64,000 nt of DNA from Alkalihalobacillus sp047302405. Its GTDB lineage: Bacteria > Bacillota > Bacilli > Bacillales > Bacillaceae_D. The notes beneath the pieces are model-generated. The model ran no database searches. It was given only the letters and a program-made list of their open reading frames with translations, and was not told the DNA's origin. Each line of letters opens with the position of its first letter. The stretch's first letter is position 1. The DNA is taken from contig NZ_CP154853.1 of NCBI RefSeq assembly GCF_047302405.1, forward strand, positions 2,852,001 through 2,916,000. The letters run 5' to 3'. This document shows positions 43,603 to 51,609 of this stretch, one piece after another. The translations under genes were made by a program, and so were the position numbers.

Positions 43603-44314
43603 ACGTAGCCGTTCTTTATGACGTGAGTACCTTCCTCTTTCTCACATTCTCTGTCGCATCCGCTTCTTTACGTCGCATGTGCCTTCCCCTTTTTCACATT
43701 CTCTGTCGCATCCGCTTCTTTACGACGCGTGCGACTCTCGTTTTTCACATTCCCTGCCGTATCCGCTTCTTTACGTCGCCTGCAACTCCTCTTTCTCACA
43801 TTCCCTGTCGTATCCCCGGCTTTACGACGCGTGCGACTCCTTCTTTCCCACACTCCCTGCCGTATCCGCTTCTTTACGTCGCGTCCGACTCCCTCTTTTT
43901 CACATTCCCTGCCGTATCCGCTTCTTTACGTCGCGTCCGACTCCCTCTTTCTCACATTCCCTGTCGTATCCGCTTCTTTACGTCGCGTCCGACTCCCTCT
44001 TTTTCACATTCCCTGTCGTATCCCCGGCTTTACGCCGCTTGCAACTCCTCTTTCTCACATTCCCTGTCGTATCCGCTTCTTTACGTCGCGTCCGACTCCC
44101 TCTTTTTCACATTCCCTGTCGTATCCCCGGCTTTACGCCGCTTGCAACTCCTCTTTCTCACATTCCCTGTCGTATCTCCGGCTTTACGACGCCTGCGACT
44201 CCTTCTTTCCCATATCCCCTGTCGTATCTCCGGCTTTACGACACATGCGACTCCTTGTTCCCCACATTCCCCGCCGCGTCTCTAACTCTTTGCAACCCGC
44301 ACGACTTTCCTTCC
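43603..44314. repeat. 52-bp tandem repeat array 3 (about 13 copies)
   Basis: CACATTCCCTG-type unit starts at 43643, 43695, 43746, 43797, 43849, 43901, 43953, 44005, 44056, 44108, 44159, 44211 and 44263, steps of 52 or 51 bp, plus a worn copy before. Two unit types alternate: CCGCTTCTTTACGTCGCG and CCCCGGCTTTACGCCGC. A two-unit block of 103 bases (43953-44055) is repeated exactly at 44056-44158, a recent duplication. Shares the ATTCCCT heptamer, period and pyrimidine strand with arrays 1 and 2. Open frames across it are by-products of the 51-bp units. Confidence 0.96.
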
Positions 44315-44424
44315 TTATCCCCCCCACGAGTCAACACTTTTACAACACGATTCCTCTTTAACACTACTCATATCTCAACATCCTTGTTTAGACTTTCCAT
44401 TTTTTGTTCAAAATAAAGATAAAT

Positions 44425-44599
44425 CTAGCTACGTCCGTTAGAAGCTCGAGAAAATCGCCCATCTGAGTGAAGACAAAGAGCGTCTTCATCAGCTGTTCTT
44501 GCCCACAGGACGTGGGTACAAGGCGTTGCGGCAGGATGACGCGAACTTAGCGTTGCTCCTTAATATTCTCGCTTCTGACCAAACGGACTCCGCTTTATA
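44425..44599 (+). repeat. Structured tandem element, locus A, first half
   Basis: Begins CTAGCTACGTCCGTTAGAAG and ends GCTTCTGACCAAACGGACT then CCGCTTTATAA. The ends pair: GTCCGTT with AACGGAC, AGAAGC with GCTTCT, GAGAA with TTCTC. Inside is a perfect hairpin GAAGACAAAGAGCGTCTTC, plus a second region with CCCACAGGACGTGGG. The partner half starts at 44606. Confidence 0.85.
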
Positions 44600-44605
44600 A
44601 TCAAT

Positions 44606-44722
44606 CTAGCTGCGCCTGTTAGAAGCTCGAGAAAAATCAGCTGTCTTTATGAAGACAAAGAGCGTCTTCAAAAGCCATCTTGTATTTTTTCTCGCTTCTG
44701 ACCGAACAGGCTCCGCTTTATA
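44606..44722 (+). repeat. Structured tandem element, locus A, second half
   Basis: Begins CTAGCTGCGCCTGTTAGAAG and ends GACCGAACAGGCTCCGC. The outer stem is GCCTGTT/AACAGGC, a compensated version of the first half's GTCCGTT/AACGGAC. The inner hairpin GAAGACAAAGAGCGTCTTC is kept. It ends five bases before AAAGGAGG, the ribosome site of the gene at 44743. Confidence 0.85.
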
Positions 44723-44742
44723 AGTAAAGGAGGTTTTTTCTC

Positions 44743-44994
44743 ATGGAAATTACGATTCATAAAAAACGTTCTGTTAAAGAAGCCGGTGATTTAATTGCGA
44801 CTGTTGATAATAAGCTTTACGCTCTTATTGAAGATGAGGATGATAAATATCCGTATCTTTTATTAAATTTGCAAACGTTTAAAATTATTCAAAACTATGA
44901 TTCTCTCCCGACTAATCAGGAGTTAGAATTTGATATTGAAGCGGAGCTAAGTGGTGTGTACCATCATGAAGATGCCGAGATTAACATTAATTAA
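44743..44994 (+). CDS. Hypothetical acidic protein
   Basis: 83 residues, strongly acidic in the C-terminal half. It opens MEITIHKKRSVKEAGDLIAT, with YALIEDEDDKYPYLLLNLQTFKIIQNYDSL as the most structured part, probably a small beta fold. Excellent ribosome site AAAGGAGG. The 5' region consists of the tandem structured element 44425-44722, so its mRNA would carry both hairpins. Its last 8 bases overlap the 3' end of the convergent deacetylase gene. Function not recognised. Confidence 0.7.
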   Translation: MEITIHKKRSVKEAGDLIATVDNKLYALIEDEDDKYPYLLLNLQTFKIIQNYDSLPTNQELEFDIEAELSGVYHHEDAEININ

Positions 44995-45883
44995 GGTCGT
45001 ATTGCGATAGTGTAACAAACTCATAACCTTCATCTAATAAACCCTTGACTGCCCGCTTAACCCCTTCTGCTGTTCCTGAGCTCGGCTGATTCATATGTAA
45101 TAGCGCAATCGATCCGGGCTGTGCTCCCATCAAAGCTTGATGTACCTGTTCAGCGGAAAAGGTCGCACCTGCATCCCCTAACACATCAAAGTTTACGACT
45201 TGTAAACCGAGCTTCTCGACAATTTCCACAGCAACCTCATCATAAAAGGCCGTCCCAGAACGAAAGAAGGTAGGTTCCACTTTAGTAAATTCAGCAATTG
45301 CGATTTGATTTTCGAGCACTTCTTCAACGATTTCTTCTATACTAGTCGTTCCCTCAATGCCCCAAGCTTCGTTACCATCGATTGATAATGGTAAGTGGTC
45401 ACTTCCATGATTTTCGATTTCAAATAAAGGATTGGCAACCAGCTCTTGAAAAATCGCTTCATTAGAAAGAATCCAGCGTTTATTAATAAACAATGTTGCT
45501 GGAATTTCCTCTTCACGTAAAAAAGAAATCAACTCCTCGTCATACTCACCTCCATAAGGTCCACCACAAGCGTCAAATGTCAAAGCTATCACTTGCTCCT
45601 CTGTATTTAGTCTTGTTTTAACCCCTGTTACATTCTCTCCCCATTCCGTTGCTGTTCGTCCTTCGTATTCCGTTAAGTCCGTTTCTTTCTTTTTTTGAAT
45701 GGATGCAAGTAAATCCGTTACCTTTGAATCTGTCGTTTCCTTTATTTCATTCTCACTAGTATCCTCTTTTGGGTCTTCTTGAACTAGGTCCACCTCTTCC
45801 GTTTCATCTATCCCCCTATCTGTCTGACAAGCGATTAAAAGAAAGAGCACCATTAATAAACACATAATCATTTTTATTTTCAT
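44987..45883 (-). CDS. Polysaccharide deacetylase family lipoprotein
   Basis: About 298 residues. The signal MKIKMIMCLLMVLFLLIAC is a lipoprotein type with lipidated Cys at 19, then an acidic linker of about 55 residues. The NodB-type domain (about 95-295) has TFDACGG (motif 1, second Asp replaced by Ala-Cys), NHGSDH in place of the usual HSxxH, FFRSG and ALLHMNQ. The departures from the metal motif leave its activity uncertain; the TFDACGG form is known in a sub-branch of the family. ATG at 45883 after TTGGAGGC. Confidence 0.85.
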   Translation of the reverse strand: MKIKMIMCLLMVLFLLIACQTDRGIDETEEVDLVQEDPKEDTSENEIKETTDSKVTDLLASIQKKKETDLTEYEGRTATEWGENVTGVKTRLNTEEQVIALTFDACGGPYGGEYDEELISFLREEEIPATLFINKRWILSNEAIFQELVANPLFEIENHGSDHLPLSIDGNEAWGIEGTTSIEEIVEEVLENQIAIAEFTKVEPTFFRSGTAFYDEVAVEIVEKLGLQVVNFDVLGDAGATFSAEQVHQALMGAQPGSIALLHMNQPSSGTAEGVKRAVKGLLDEGYEFVTLSQYDLN

Positions 45884-45920
45884 TATAGCCTCCAATTATA
45901 AAAGTTATCTTACGGGCAAA

Positions 45921-45954
45921 AAGAAAACCCTAAGCTCTAATTGAACTTAGGGTA
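45921..45954 (-). terminator. Terminator
   Basis: ACCCTAAG pairs with CTTAGGGT, with a T-rich run following on the minus strand, past the gene 45963-46304. Confidence 0.7.
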
Positions 45955-45962
45955 CGGCCATC

Positions 45963-46304
45963 CTACTCTTTTTGAGAAGATTGCTCTGTTTCCACTTCTT
46001 CTTGTTGCTGTTCGTACCAGTTATCTAGCACCTTTGCATCCATTACTTTGGACTCTACAAAGATAATTTGTTTGTCTGTAAATGGCTGCTGCCAATTCAA
46101 CTCTAAATCAGATACAGTTTGAACAATGGTCAACAACTCTTGCCATGCTACATAACGTTTATACCAGAAAAACTGTGGCTGCTCAGTCATGTATGGGTAC
46201 AAATCATCAAACTCCGTGTGCTTACAATCAATTGTTCGTTCAAATTGATTTTTAGCTTGAGCTAACTTTTCCTCAAAGTAAACTTGTAGCTTGCTGTTAT
46301 CCAT
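45963..46304 (-). CDS. Hypothetical small protein
   Basis: 113 residues, acidic and rich in aromatic residues: KLQVYFEEKLAQAKNQFERTI, YPYMTEQPQFFWYKRYVAWQELL, and a Glu/Gln-rich tail. Soluble, mainly helical by eye. ATG at 46304 after GGAGGG. The upstream ATG at 46337 lies before that site. I do not recognise a family. Confidence 0.65.
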   Translation of the reverse strand: MDNSKLQVYFEEKLAQAKNQFERTIDCKHTEFDDLYPYMTEQPQFFWYKRYVAWQELLTIVQTVSDLELNWQQPFTDKQIIFVESKVMDAKVLDNWYEQQQEEVETEQSSQKE

Positions 46305-46437
46305 CTTAGTCCCTCCTGCTTGATGCTTAAAATGCATCTTGTTGTGTTGCTTCTATCATAACATGACTTTTATTAATCAACATAGCCAAATATGATTAAA
46401 TTTTGTCAATTTTTACTTTTCTCACAATTATAAAATT

Positions 46438-47796
46438 CTAGGAGAAAAGCTGGAAAACACCAAGTACGTCTAAAAATATAATAATAATGGCAAGAGGAAT
46501 CATATACTTCACTAAAAAATACCAGCAAGCAAAGAAACGTTTGCCCACATTTGATCCTTGTTTAATTTCATTCAACAGTCTTTCTTTTGGAACCTTCCTC
46601 GTGATAAATAAAGCGACTAATAATGCCCCTACTGGTAATAAGATATTGCTAGCTAAATAATCTAAGGAATCAAAGAAGGTTAAGTTAAATAGCTGAAAGT
46701 CTGCTAAAACGCCGTATGAAAGAGCTGATGGTATTCCAACTATAAAAATAATGGTTCCAATTCCCCAACTAAATTTCACACGCTTTTGTTGATCTCCTTT
46801 TGAAAAAGTCGCCACAATAATTTCTAATAACGAAAAAGCCGAAGTTAAAGCAGCAAAGAAAAACAAGATAAAAAAGGCTAACATAAACAGGATTCCTAAT
46901 GGCATTTGATTAAAAATCGTTGGCAATACAACAAAGATCAAAGCTGGACCTTCACTTGGTTCAAGTCCGAATGTAAAGACACCAGGGAAAATCATTAACC
47001 CAGCTAGTAACGCAACAATAATATTCATAACCCCAATAATGGATGCTGTTAATGGAAGGTTCTGTTTTTTCGATACATAAGAACTATACGTAACCATGAC
47101 AGATACCCCTAGAGACAAAGCAAAAAAGGCTTGTCCTAAAGCAAATAAAATCGTTTCTGATTGTATATTTGACCATTCTGGTTTTAATAAAAATTGAACG
47201 CCTTCCCAAGCCCCTTCTAAAGTCAAGGATCTTGCGGCGATAATGACTAAAAGGATAAGCAATGCTGGCATCATAATTTTGCTTGCTCGTTCAATCCCTG
47301 ACTGAACCCCTTTTGAAATAACATAAATCGTCATAAGCATAAATAAAGCTTGCGCCCCTAAAGCTCTCCATGGACTTGCAATCATCTCTCCAAATTTATT
47401 CGATAGCTGCTCTACCGTTAAGTTATTCATCTGACCTGTTACTGTTTCAAAAATATAAAGTAAACTCCAGCCACCAATAACACTATAGAACGATAATATT
47501 AAAAAACAGGCAACAACCCCAATCCATCCTGTAATCGGCCAGAACGATTTGGGGGCTAGCTCTTTATAAGTAGAGACTGCTTCTTTTCCTGTTGTTCTTC
47601 CTAAGACAAACTCTCCAATTAATAAAGGTAACCCAATTAAAAAAGTAAATAATAAAAATAATAAAAAGAAGGCCCCGCCTCCACTCGTTCCCGCTATATA
47701 TGGGAACTTCCAAATCGCTCCTAATCCTATTGCTGTCCCCGCTGTGGCAAATACAAAACCAAGCTTCGAAGACCATTGCTCTTGTTGTTGACTCAC
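46438..47796 (-). CDS. Sodium-dependent transporter, NSS/SNF family
   Basis: About 452 residues with 11-12 membrane segments, a Na+-coupled amino acid or amine symporter of the neurotransmitter:sodium symporter family. The N-terminal signature is KLGFVFATAGTAIGLGAIWKFPYIAGTSGGGAF, which holds the Na+ site of segment 1; segment 6 has FALGQAFFALSLGVSVMVTYSSY. Bacillus relatives are YocR and YhdH. A GTG at 47796 is 10 bases from AAGGG; the ATG at 47805 is one base from it. Substrate not predictable. Confidence 0.92.
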   Translation of the reverse strand: MSQQQEQWSSKLGFVFATAGTAIGLGAIWKFPYIAGTSGGGAFFLLFLLFTFLIGLPLLIGEFVLGRTTGKEAVSTYKELAPKSFWPITGWIGVVACFLILSFYSVIGGWSLLYIFETVTGQMNNLTVEQLSNKFGEMIASPWRALGAQALFMLMTIYVISKGVQSGIERASKIMMPALLILLVIIAARSLTLEGAWEGVQFLLKPEWSNIQSETILFALGQAFFALSLGVSVMVTYSSYVSKKQNLPLTASIIGVMNIIVALLAGLMIFPGVFTFGLEPSEGPALIFVVLPTIFNQMPLGILFMLAFFILFFFAALTSAFSLLEIIVATFSKGDQQKRVKFSWGIGTIIFIVGIPSALSYGVLADFQLFNLTFFDSLDYLASNILLPVGALLVALFITRKVPKERLLNEIKQGSNVGKRFFACWYFLVKYMIPLAIIIIFLDVLGVFQLFS

Positions 47797-48087
47797 ACTT
47801 CTCATACCCTTCTCTCTTATACTCCAGTCTTCCTTATATTCTCATCAATTGACTATGATTATACAATCAGACTTTATCGCTTTAAATGAACGAATGTCCC
47901 TATATTAGCAAAGCAATACCATTAGGACAAGGGTAAAATGAGAATCTGTTTATTTTTTCGCACTATTGTCTATATTCATTTTCTAGTTTTGGTAATGTTT
48001 ATGAGAAAAGGCTTGATAATGCCTTTAAATAGGAAAAAAAATAGGATGCATTTTCTTCCCTTAAATTAAGTTCGAAAACAGACGCCA

Positions 48088-48492
48088 TTATTCCAAAAAC
48101 CTTTCCCTTTCTTCTTTTGTAGGTAATCGGCAAGTTGATTTCGTTCCAAAAAACCGATAGCGATTTTTCGCAAACCAAAAATAAAACCGGTCCCTCAACC
48201 TCCTAGGAACAACTCTAAATAAGCGTAGCCACTGCCAATACCACGATAACTTTGGAATAATTTTTAATATAGCTTCTGAATGGAGGTATGCTTCATTTTG
48301 CCGAATAACAATGACTGAATCAACTGCTGGGTCAATACGGTGCTTTTGAATGAGTTGTTGGCCTATTTCTGATTGAATAGAAGCAAATTTAAAATGCTGT
48401 TGCTTATCGTGTTTAAGCAAAAAATCAACAGTCTTATTGCAAACATTACAAACTCCGTCGAATAAAATAATCCCATCGTGATCGATTTTCAA
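48088..48492 (-). CDS. DCC family thiol-disulfide oxidoreductase-like protein (YuxK type)
   Basis: About 134 residues of the DUF393/DCC family. The family motif is LFDGVCNVCNKTVDF, a DxxCxxC active-site-like pair near the N-terminus; further on are FKFASIQSEIG and a basic C-terminal YFWFAKNRYRFFG. Thioredoxin-like fold assumed; the reaction is not known. TTG at 48492 lies 11 bases after AGGGG; the GTG at 48504 overlaps that site. Divergent to mreBH. Confidence 0.82.
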   Translation of the reverse strand: MKIDHDGIILFDGVCNVCNKTVDFLLKHDKQQHFKFASIQSEIGQQLIQKHRIDPAVDSVIVIRQNEAYLHSEAILKIIPKLSWYWQWLRLFRVVPRRLRDRFYFWFAKNRYRFFGTKSTCRLPTKEERERFLE

Positions 48493-48690
48493 TACTAAAC
48501 ACACCCCTGTTTTAAAACATGATTTACTTATAGTTTAATCTGTCTGAATTTATTTGCATAGATAAACCCTTTAACCTACATTTTTTATGAAAATTTTTTA
48601 ATTTTTATGTTTTAAACTTTCAAGAGCGGGTATACCATTATTGAACGAGTGAAGATTAATGCATCTTTATTCCTCACCCCCTTTATTTTT

Positions 48691-48736
48691 GAACCTCATT
48701 ACCTTCTTTTCTGAAGGTTTATGGGGTTCCTTTTTT
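48691..48736 (+). terminator. Orphan plus-strand terminator upstream of mreBH
   Basis: GAACCTCAT and ACCTTC pair with GAAGGT and ATGGGGTTC (15 pairs, one small internal loop) and TTTTTT follows. No plus-strand gene lies upstream; the next one is mreBH, 210 bases on. The transcript it ends must be a small RNA or an attenuated mreBH leader within 48505-48736. Confidence 0.8.
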
Positions 48737-48946
48737 ATAAAACAAAACAAAAGACCTACACCAAAATGACTACTAGCTGTTTTTTTGGAAGACCCTTCCT
48801 AATAATACGCTTTATATTAAAAATATCCCATAATGATCTCATATTCTTACATAGAAGATAAGCTGTAGGACACTATGAAAATCGTAAAATGCTTGATAAA
48901 ATGACTACCTATGAAAATAACTTCTAATAGAAAAGTTGGTGCTATT

Positions 48947-49954
48947 ATGTGGTCTACTGCAGAAATCGGAATAGACTTAGGAACAGCAAATTTGCTGGTA
49001 TATACAAAAGATAAAGGAATTGTTATAAATGAGCCTTCTGTTGTGGCATTAAACACAGAAACGAAAGAAGTACTTGCCGTTGGAACAGAAGCGAAAAATA
49101 TGGTTGGAAAAACACCTGCCAACATTATCGCTGTTCGCCCTTTAAGAGATGGTGTCATCGCTGATTTTGATGTAACGAGTGATTTGTTAAAAGCGGTCAT
49201 GAGAAAAGCAAGTAAAAAATTAGGGTTATCGATGAGAAAACCAAATGTTGTCGTCTGTGCCCCTTCTGGCTCAACCTCTGTCGAGCGTCGTGCTATTTTG
49301 GATGCTGTACGGAGCTGTGGAGCTAAAAATGTCCATATCATCGAAGAGCCTGTCGCGGCTGCTATCGGTTCTGATTTGCCCGTTAGCGAACCGATAGCCA
49401 ATGTGGTCGTCGATATCGGTGGTGGGACAACAGAAGTTGCGATCATCTCATTCGGTGGTGTTGTTTCTTGTAACTCTGTCCGTGTTGGAGGAGACAAGCT
49501 TGATGACGCGATTATTCAATATGTACGTAAACAATACAATATTTTAATTGGGGAACGAACTTCCGAACAAGTAAAAATGGAAATTGGTTATACCCCAATC
49601 GAGCACGAAGAATTAACGATGGAAGTGAGAGGTCGCGACTTAGTTAATGGACTACCAAAGACGATTACCTTAACATCCTCTGAAATTCAATCAGCCTTAC
49701 ATGAATCTATGGTGCAATTACTAGAAGCTATTCGTGCGACGTTAGAAAACTGTCCACCTGAATTAAGTGGTGACATTGTCGATCGTGGTGTAATGGTTAC
49801 AGGTGGAGGAGCTTTACTAAACGGCATGCAAGAATGGTTATCGGATGAGATTTCCGTACCGGTTCATATTGCACCAAGTCCATTAGAATCTGTTGCGATC
49901 GGGACTGGCCGTTCATTAAAGTTTATTGATAAACTACAAAAAGCAACTGTATAA
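48947..49954 (+). CDS. mreBH: Cell-shape protein MreBH
   Basis: Bacterial actin homologue of 335 residues, identical in length to B. subtilis MreBH, which guides lateral wall synthesis and the hydrolase LytE. Actin-fold nucleotide motifs: IGIDLGTANLLVYTKDKGIVINEPSVVA, IIEEPVAAAIG, VVDIGGGTTEVAIISFGGV, MVTGGGALLNGM. The sequence ERRAILDAVRSCGAKNVHII and the start MWSTAEIGIDLG favour MreBH over MreB or Mbl. ATG at 48947 has only a weak ribosome site (GGTG); a frame extension upstream adds 12 atypical residues. A strong orphan terminator in the leader suggests control at transcription. Confidence 0.93.
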   Translation: MWSTAEIGIDLGTANLLVYTKDKGIVINEPSVVALNTETKEVLAVGTEAKNMVGKTPANIIAVRPLRDGVIADFDVTSDLLKAVMRKASKKLGLSMRKPNVVVCAPSGSTSVERRAILDAVRSCGAKNVHIIEEPVAAAIGSDLPVSEPIANVVVDIGGGTTEVAIISFGGVVSCNSVRVGGDKLDDAIIQYVRKQYNILIGERTSEQVKMEIGYTPIEHEELTMEVRGRDLVNGLPKTITLTSSEIQSALHESMVQLLEAIRATLENCPPELSGDIVDRGVMVTGGGALLNGMQEWLSDEISVPVHIAPSPLESVAIGTGRSLKFIDKLQKATV

Positions 49955-49998
49955 GAAGAAATCCCGTAAAGCCCTTCTGGACTTACGGGATTTCTTCT
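49955..49998. terminator. Bidirectional terminator
   Basis: AAGAAATCCCGTAA pairs perfectly with TTACGGGATTTCTT, between convergent mreBH and tcyP. Confidence 0.92.
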
Positions 49999-50000
49999 TT

Positions 50001-51386
50001 TTAAATATCTTGTGCCTCTAATCGTTGAGTTTGATCATTATAAACCGTTTCGTCAAGCTCCTTCGTCCATTTTCCAGTTAACGTACCTGCTGTCATACTC
50101 CCACTTACGTTAACAGCTGTTCGACCCATATCAATTAGCGGCTCGACTGAAATCAATAAACCAGCTAAAGCAATCGGCATATCTAGGGCTGATAAAACGA
50201 GTAAAGCAGCAAATGTTGCTCCTCCTCCAACACCAGCAACCCCAAAGGAACTAATAGCCACCACAACAATTAACGTAAAAAGAAACCCTGGATCTAGTGG
50301 ATTAATCCCTACTGTTGGGGCAATCATCACAGCTAGCATTGCTGGATAAATTCCGGCACAACCGTTTTGACCAATCGATAAGCCAAATGACCCTGCAAAG
50401 TTAGCTGTTCCTTCTGGTACACCTAATTTGCGTTGTGTCTCAATATTTAAAGGTAATGCACCAGCACTCGTTCTTGAGGTAAAAGCAAAAGCTAATACAG
50501 GGAATGCTTTTTTCACATACGTAATTGGATTTAATCCTGATATTAATAATAACAATAAATGAATAATAAACATGACAATTAAGGCTACATATGAAGCAAC
50601 AACAAATTTTCCAAGGTTGGCAATCGAAGCTAAATCACTCGTTGCTGCCGTGCGGGTCATAATCGCTAACACCCCATATGGAGTTAATCTAATAATCATT
50701 TTAACGACACGCATGACAATTGCATGGATTGAATCAATAATCTTTGCAAACATTGCAGCTTGTGCTGGTTCTTTTCGTCTAACTCCTAAATAAGCGATTC
50801 CTAAGAAAATAGCAAAGATAACGACCGCAATCGTTGAAGTAGACCTAGCACCAGTAAAATCTAAAAATGGATTAGCTGGAAGCAACTGAATCACTTGCTG
50901 AGGGAAAGTCAAACCTTCGACATTATTTGTATAGTTTTCCTCCATTGCCGCTCCACGAGCGATTTCTGCTTCTCCTTGCTCAATTTCAATCGCTTCTAAG
51001 TTAAAACCAAGCGTCGTAACGATTCCAACAGTGGCAGCAATAGCTGTCGTTCCAACTAGAATAGCAATAATTAGGGTACTAACTTTCCCAAGGTTTTTCG
51101 TTATCGTTAGCTTCGTAAAGGCAGCTAAGATTGAAATAAAAATTAAAGGCATGACAATCATTTGTAAAAATCGAATATAACCGGTTCCAACAATATTATA
51201 CCAACTTGTCGTTTCTACGATAATCTCAGATGATGAACCATATACCCATTGAAGTACTAACCCAAAAACAATCCCTACACCTAGAGCCGTAAACACTCTT
51301 TTAGAAAAGGAAATCTGCTTCTTTTGCATGACATATAAACCAAAAATAAATAATAGCATAATGACAATGTTTAAAATGGTAAACAC
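50001..51386 (-). CDS. tcyP: L-cystine:cation symporter TcyP
   Basis: 461-residue membrane protein of the dicarboxylate/amino acid:cation symporter (DAACS) family; length and sequence fit Bacillus TcyP, which takes up L-cystine. Eight membrane segments plus two re-entrant loops: TSRTSAGALPLNIETQRKLGV (Ser-rich loop), FGLSIGQNGCAGIYPAMLAVMIAP and SVEPLIDMGRTAVNVSGSM (substrate-binding segment). GTG start with GGGGGAGGG. No S-box, T-box or other leader structure was seen. Glutamate or dicarboxylate transport is a less likely reading. Confidence 0.92.
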   Translation of the reverse strand: MFTILNIVIMLLFIFGLYVMQKKQISFSKRVFTALGVGIVFGLVLQWVYGSSSEIIVETTSWYNIVGTGYIRFLQMIVMPLIFISILAAFTKLTITKNLGKVSTLIIAILVGTTAIAATVGIVTTLGFNLEAIEIEQGEAEIARGAAMEENYTNNVEGLTFPQQVIQLLPANPFLDFTGARSTSTIAVVIFAIFLGIAYLGVRRKEPAQAAMFAKIIDSIHAIVMRVVKMIIRLTPYGVLAIMTRTAATSDLASIANLGKFVVASYVALIVMFIIHLLLLLISGLNPITYVKKAFPVLAFAFTSRTSAGALPLNIETQRKLGVPEGTANFAGSFGLSIGQNGCAGIYPAMLAVMIAPTVGINPLDPGFLFTLIVVVAISSFGVAGVGGGATFAALLVLSALDMPIALAGLLISVEPLIDMGRTAVNVSGSMTAGTLTGKWTKELDETVYNDQTQRLEAQDI

Positions 51387-51559
51387 TTAAACCCTCCCCC
51401 TTCTTATCGTAGATCATTTTACAAGATTATTCCTATCAGCTAGGTAGGAATAATCTATTTTATTCAACTTAACTGAAAATAGACCTAACTTATTTCCGAT
51501 CTCTATTTTTTCTTTTCTCTAGTAGCTAAACACCGATGAACTCTCCTTCTGATTAGAAA

Positions 51560-51596
51560 GAAAAAAGAGCTGTTCCAACTTTGGAACAGCTCCTTC
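51560..51596 (-). terminator. Terminator
   Basis: GAGCTGTTCC pairs perfectly with GGAACAGCTC, with a T-run on the minus strand, past the nitrilase-family gene. Confidence 0.9.
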
Positions 51597-51609
51597 ATTA
51601 AAAGATATC

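Noticed and set aside
43539..44416. Long overlapping plus-strand frames rich in Pro, Phe, Ser and Leu, and one Arg-rich minus-strand frame
   Set aside because: They are translations of the 51/52-bp tandem array; the same peptide returns in three frames, and none has a ribosome site.
48676..48700. SigI-type promoter (ACCCCC -35) before mreBH
   Set aside because: ACCCCC is present, but no CGAA-type -10 follows at proper spacing, and the stretch overlaps the orphan terminator.
48847..49497. 216-codon minus-strand frame within mreBH
   Set aside because: Antisense shadow of a highly conserved actin-like gene; composition is Thr/Ser/Pro-rich and no family fits.
51387..51609. S-box or T-box leader before tcyP
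   Set aside because: None of the conserved leader motifs is present; the only hairpin belongs to the convergently placed downstream terminator of the nitrilase-family gene.
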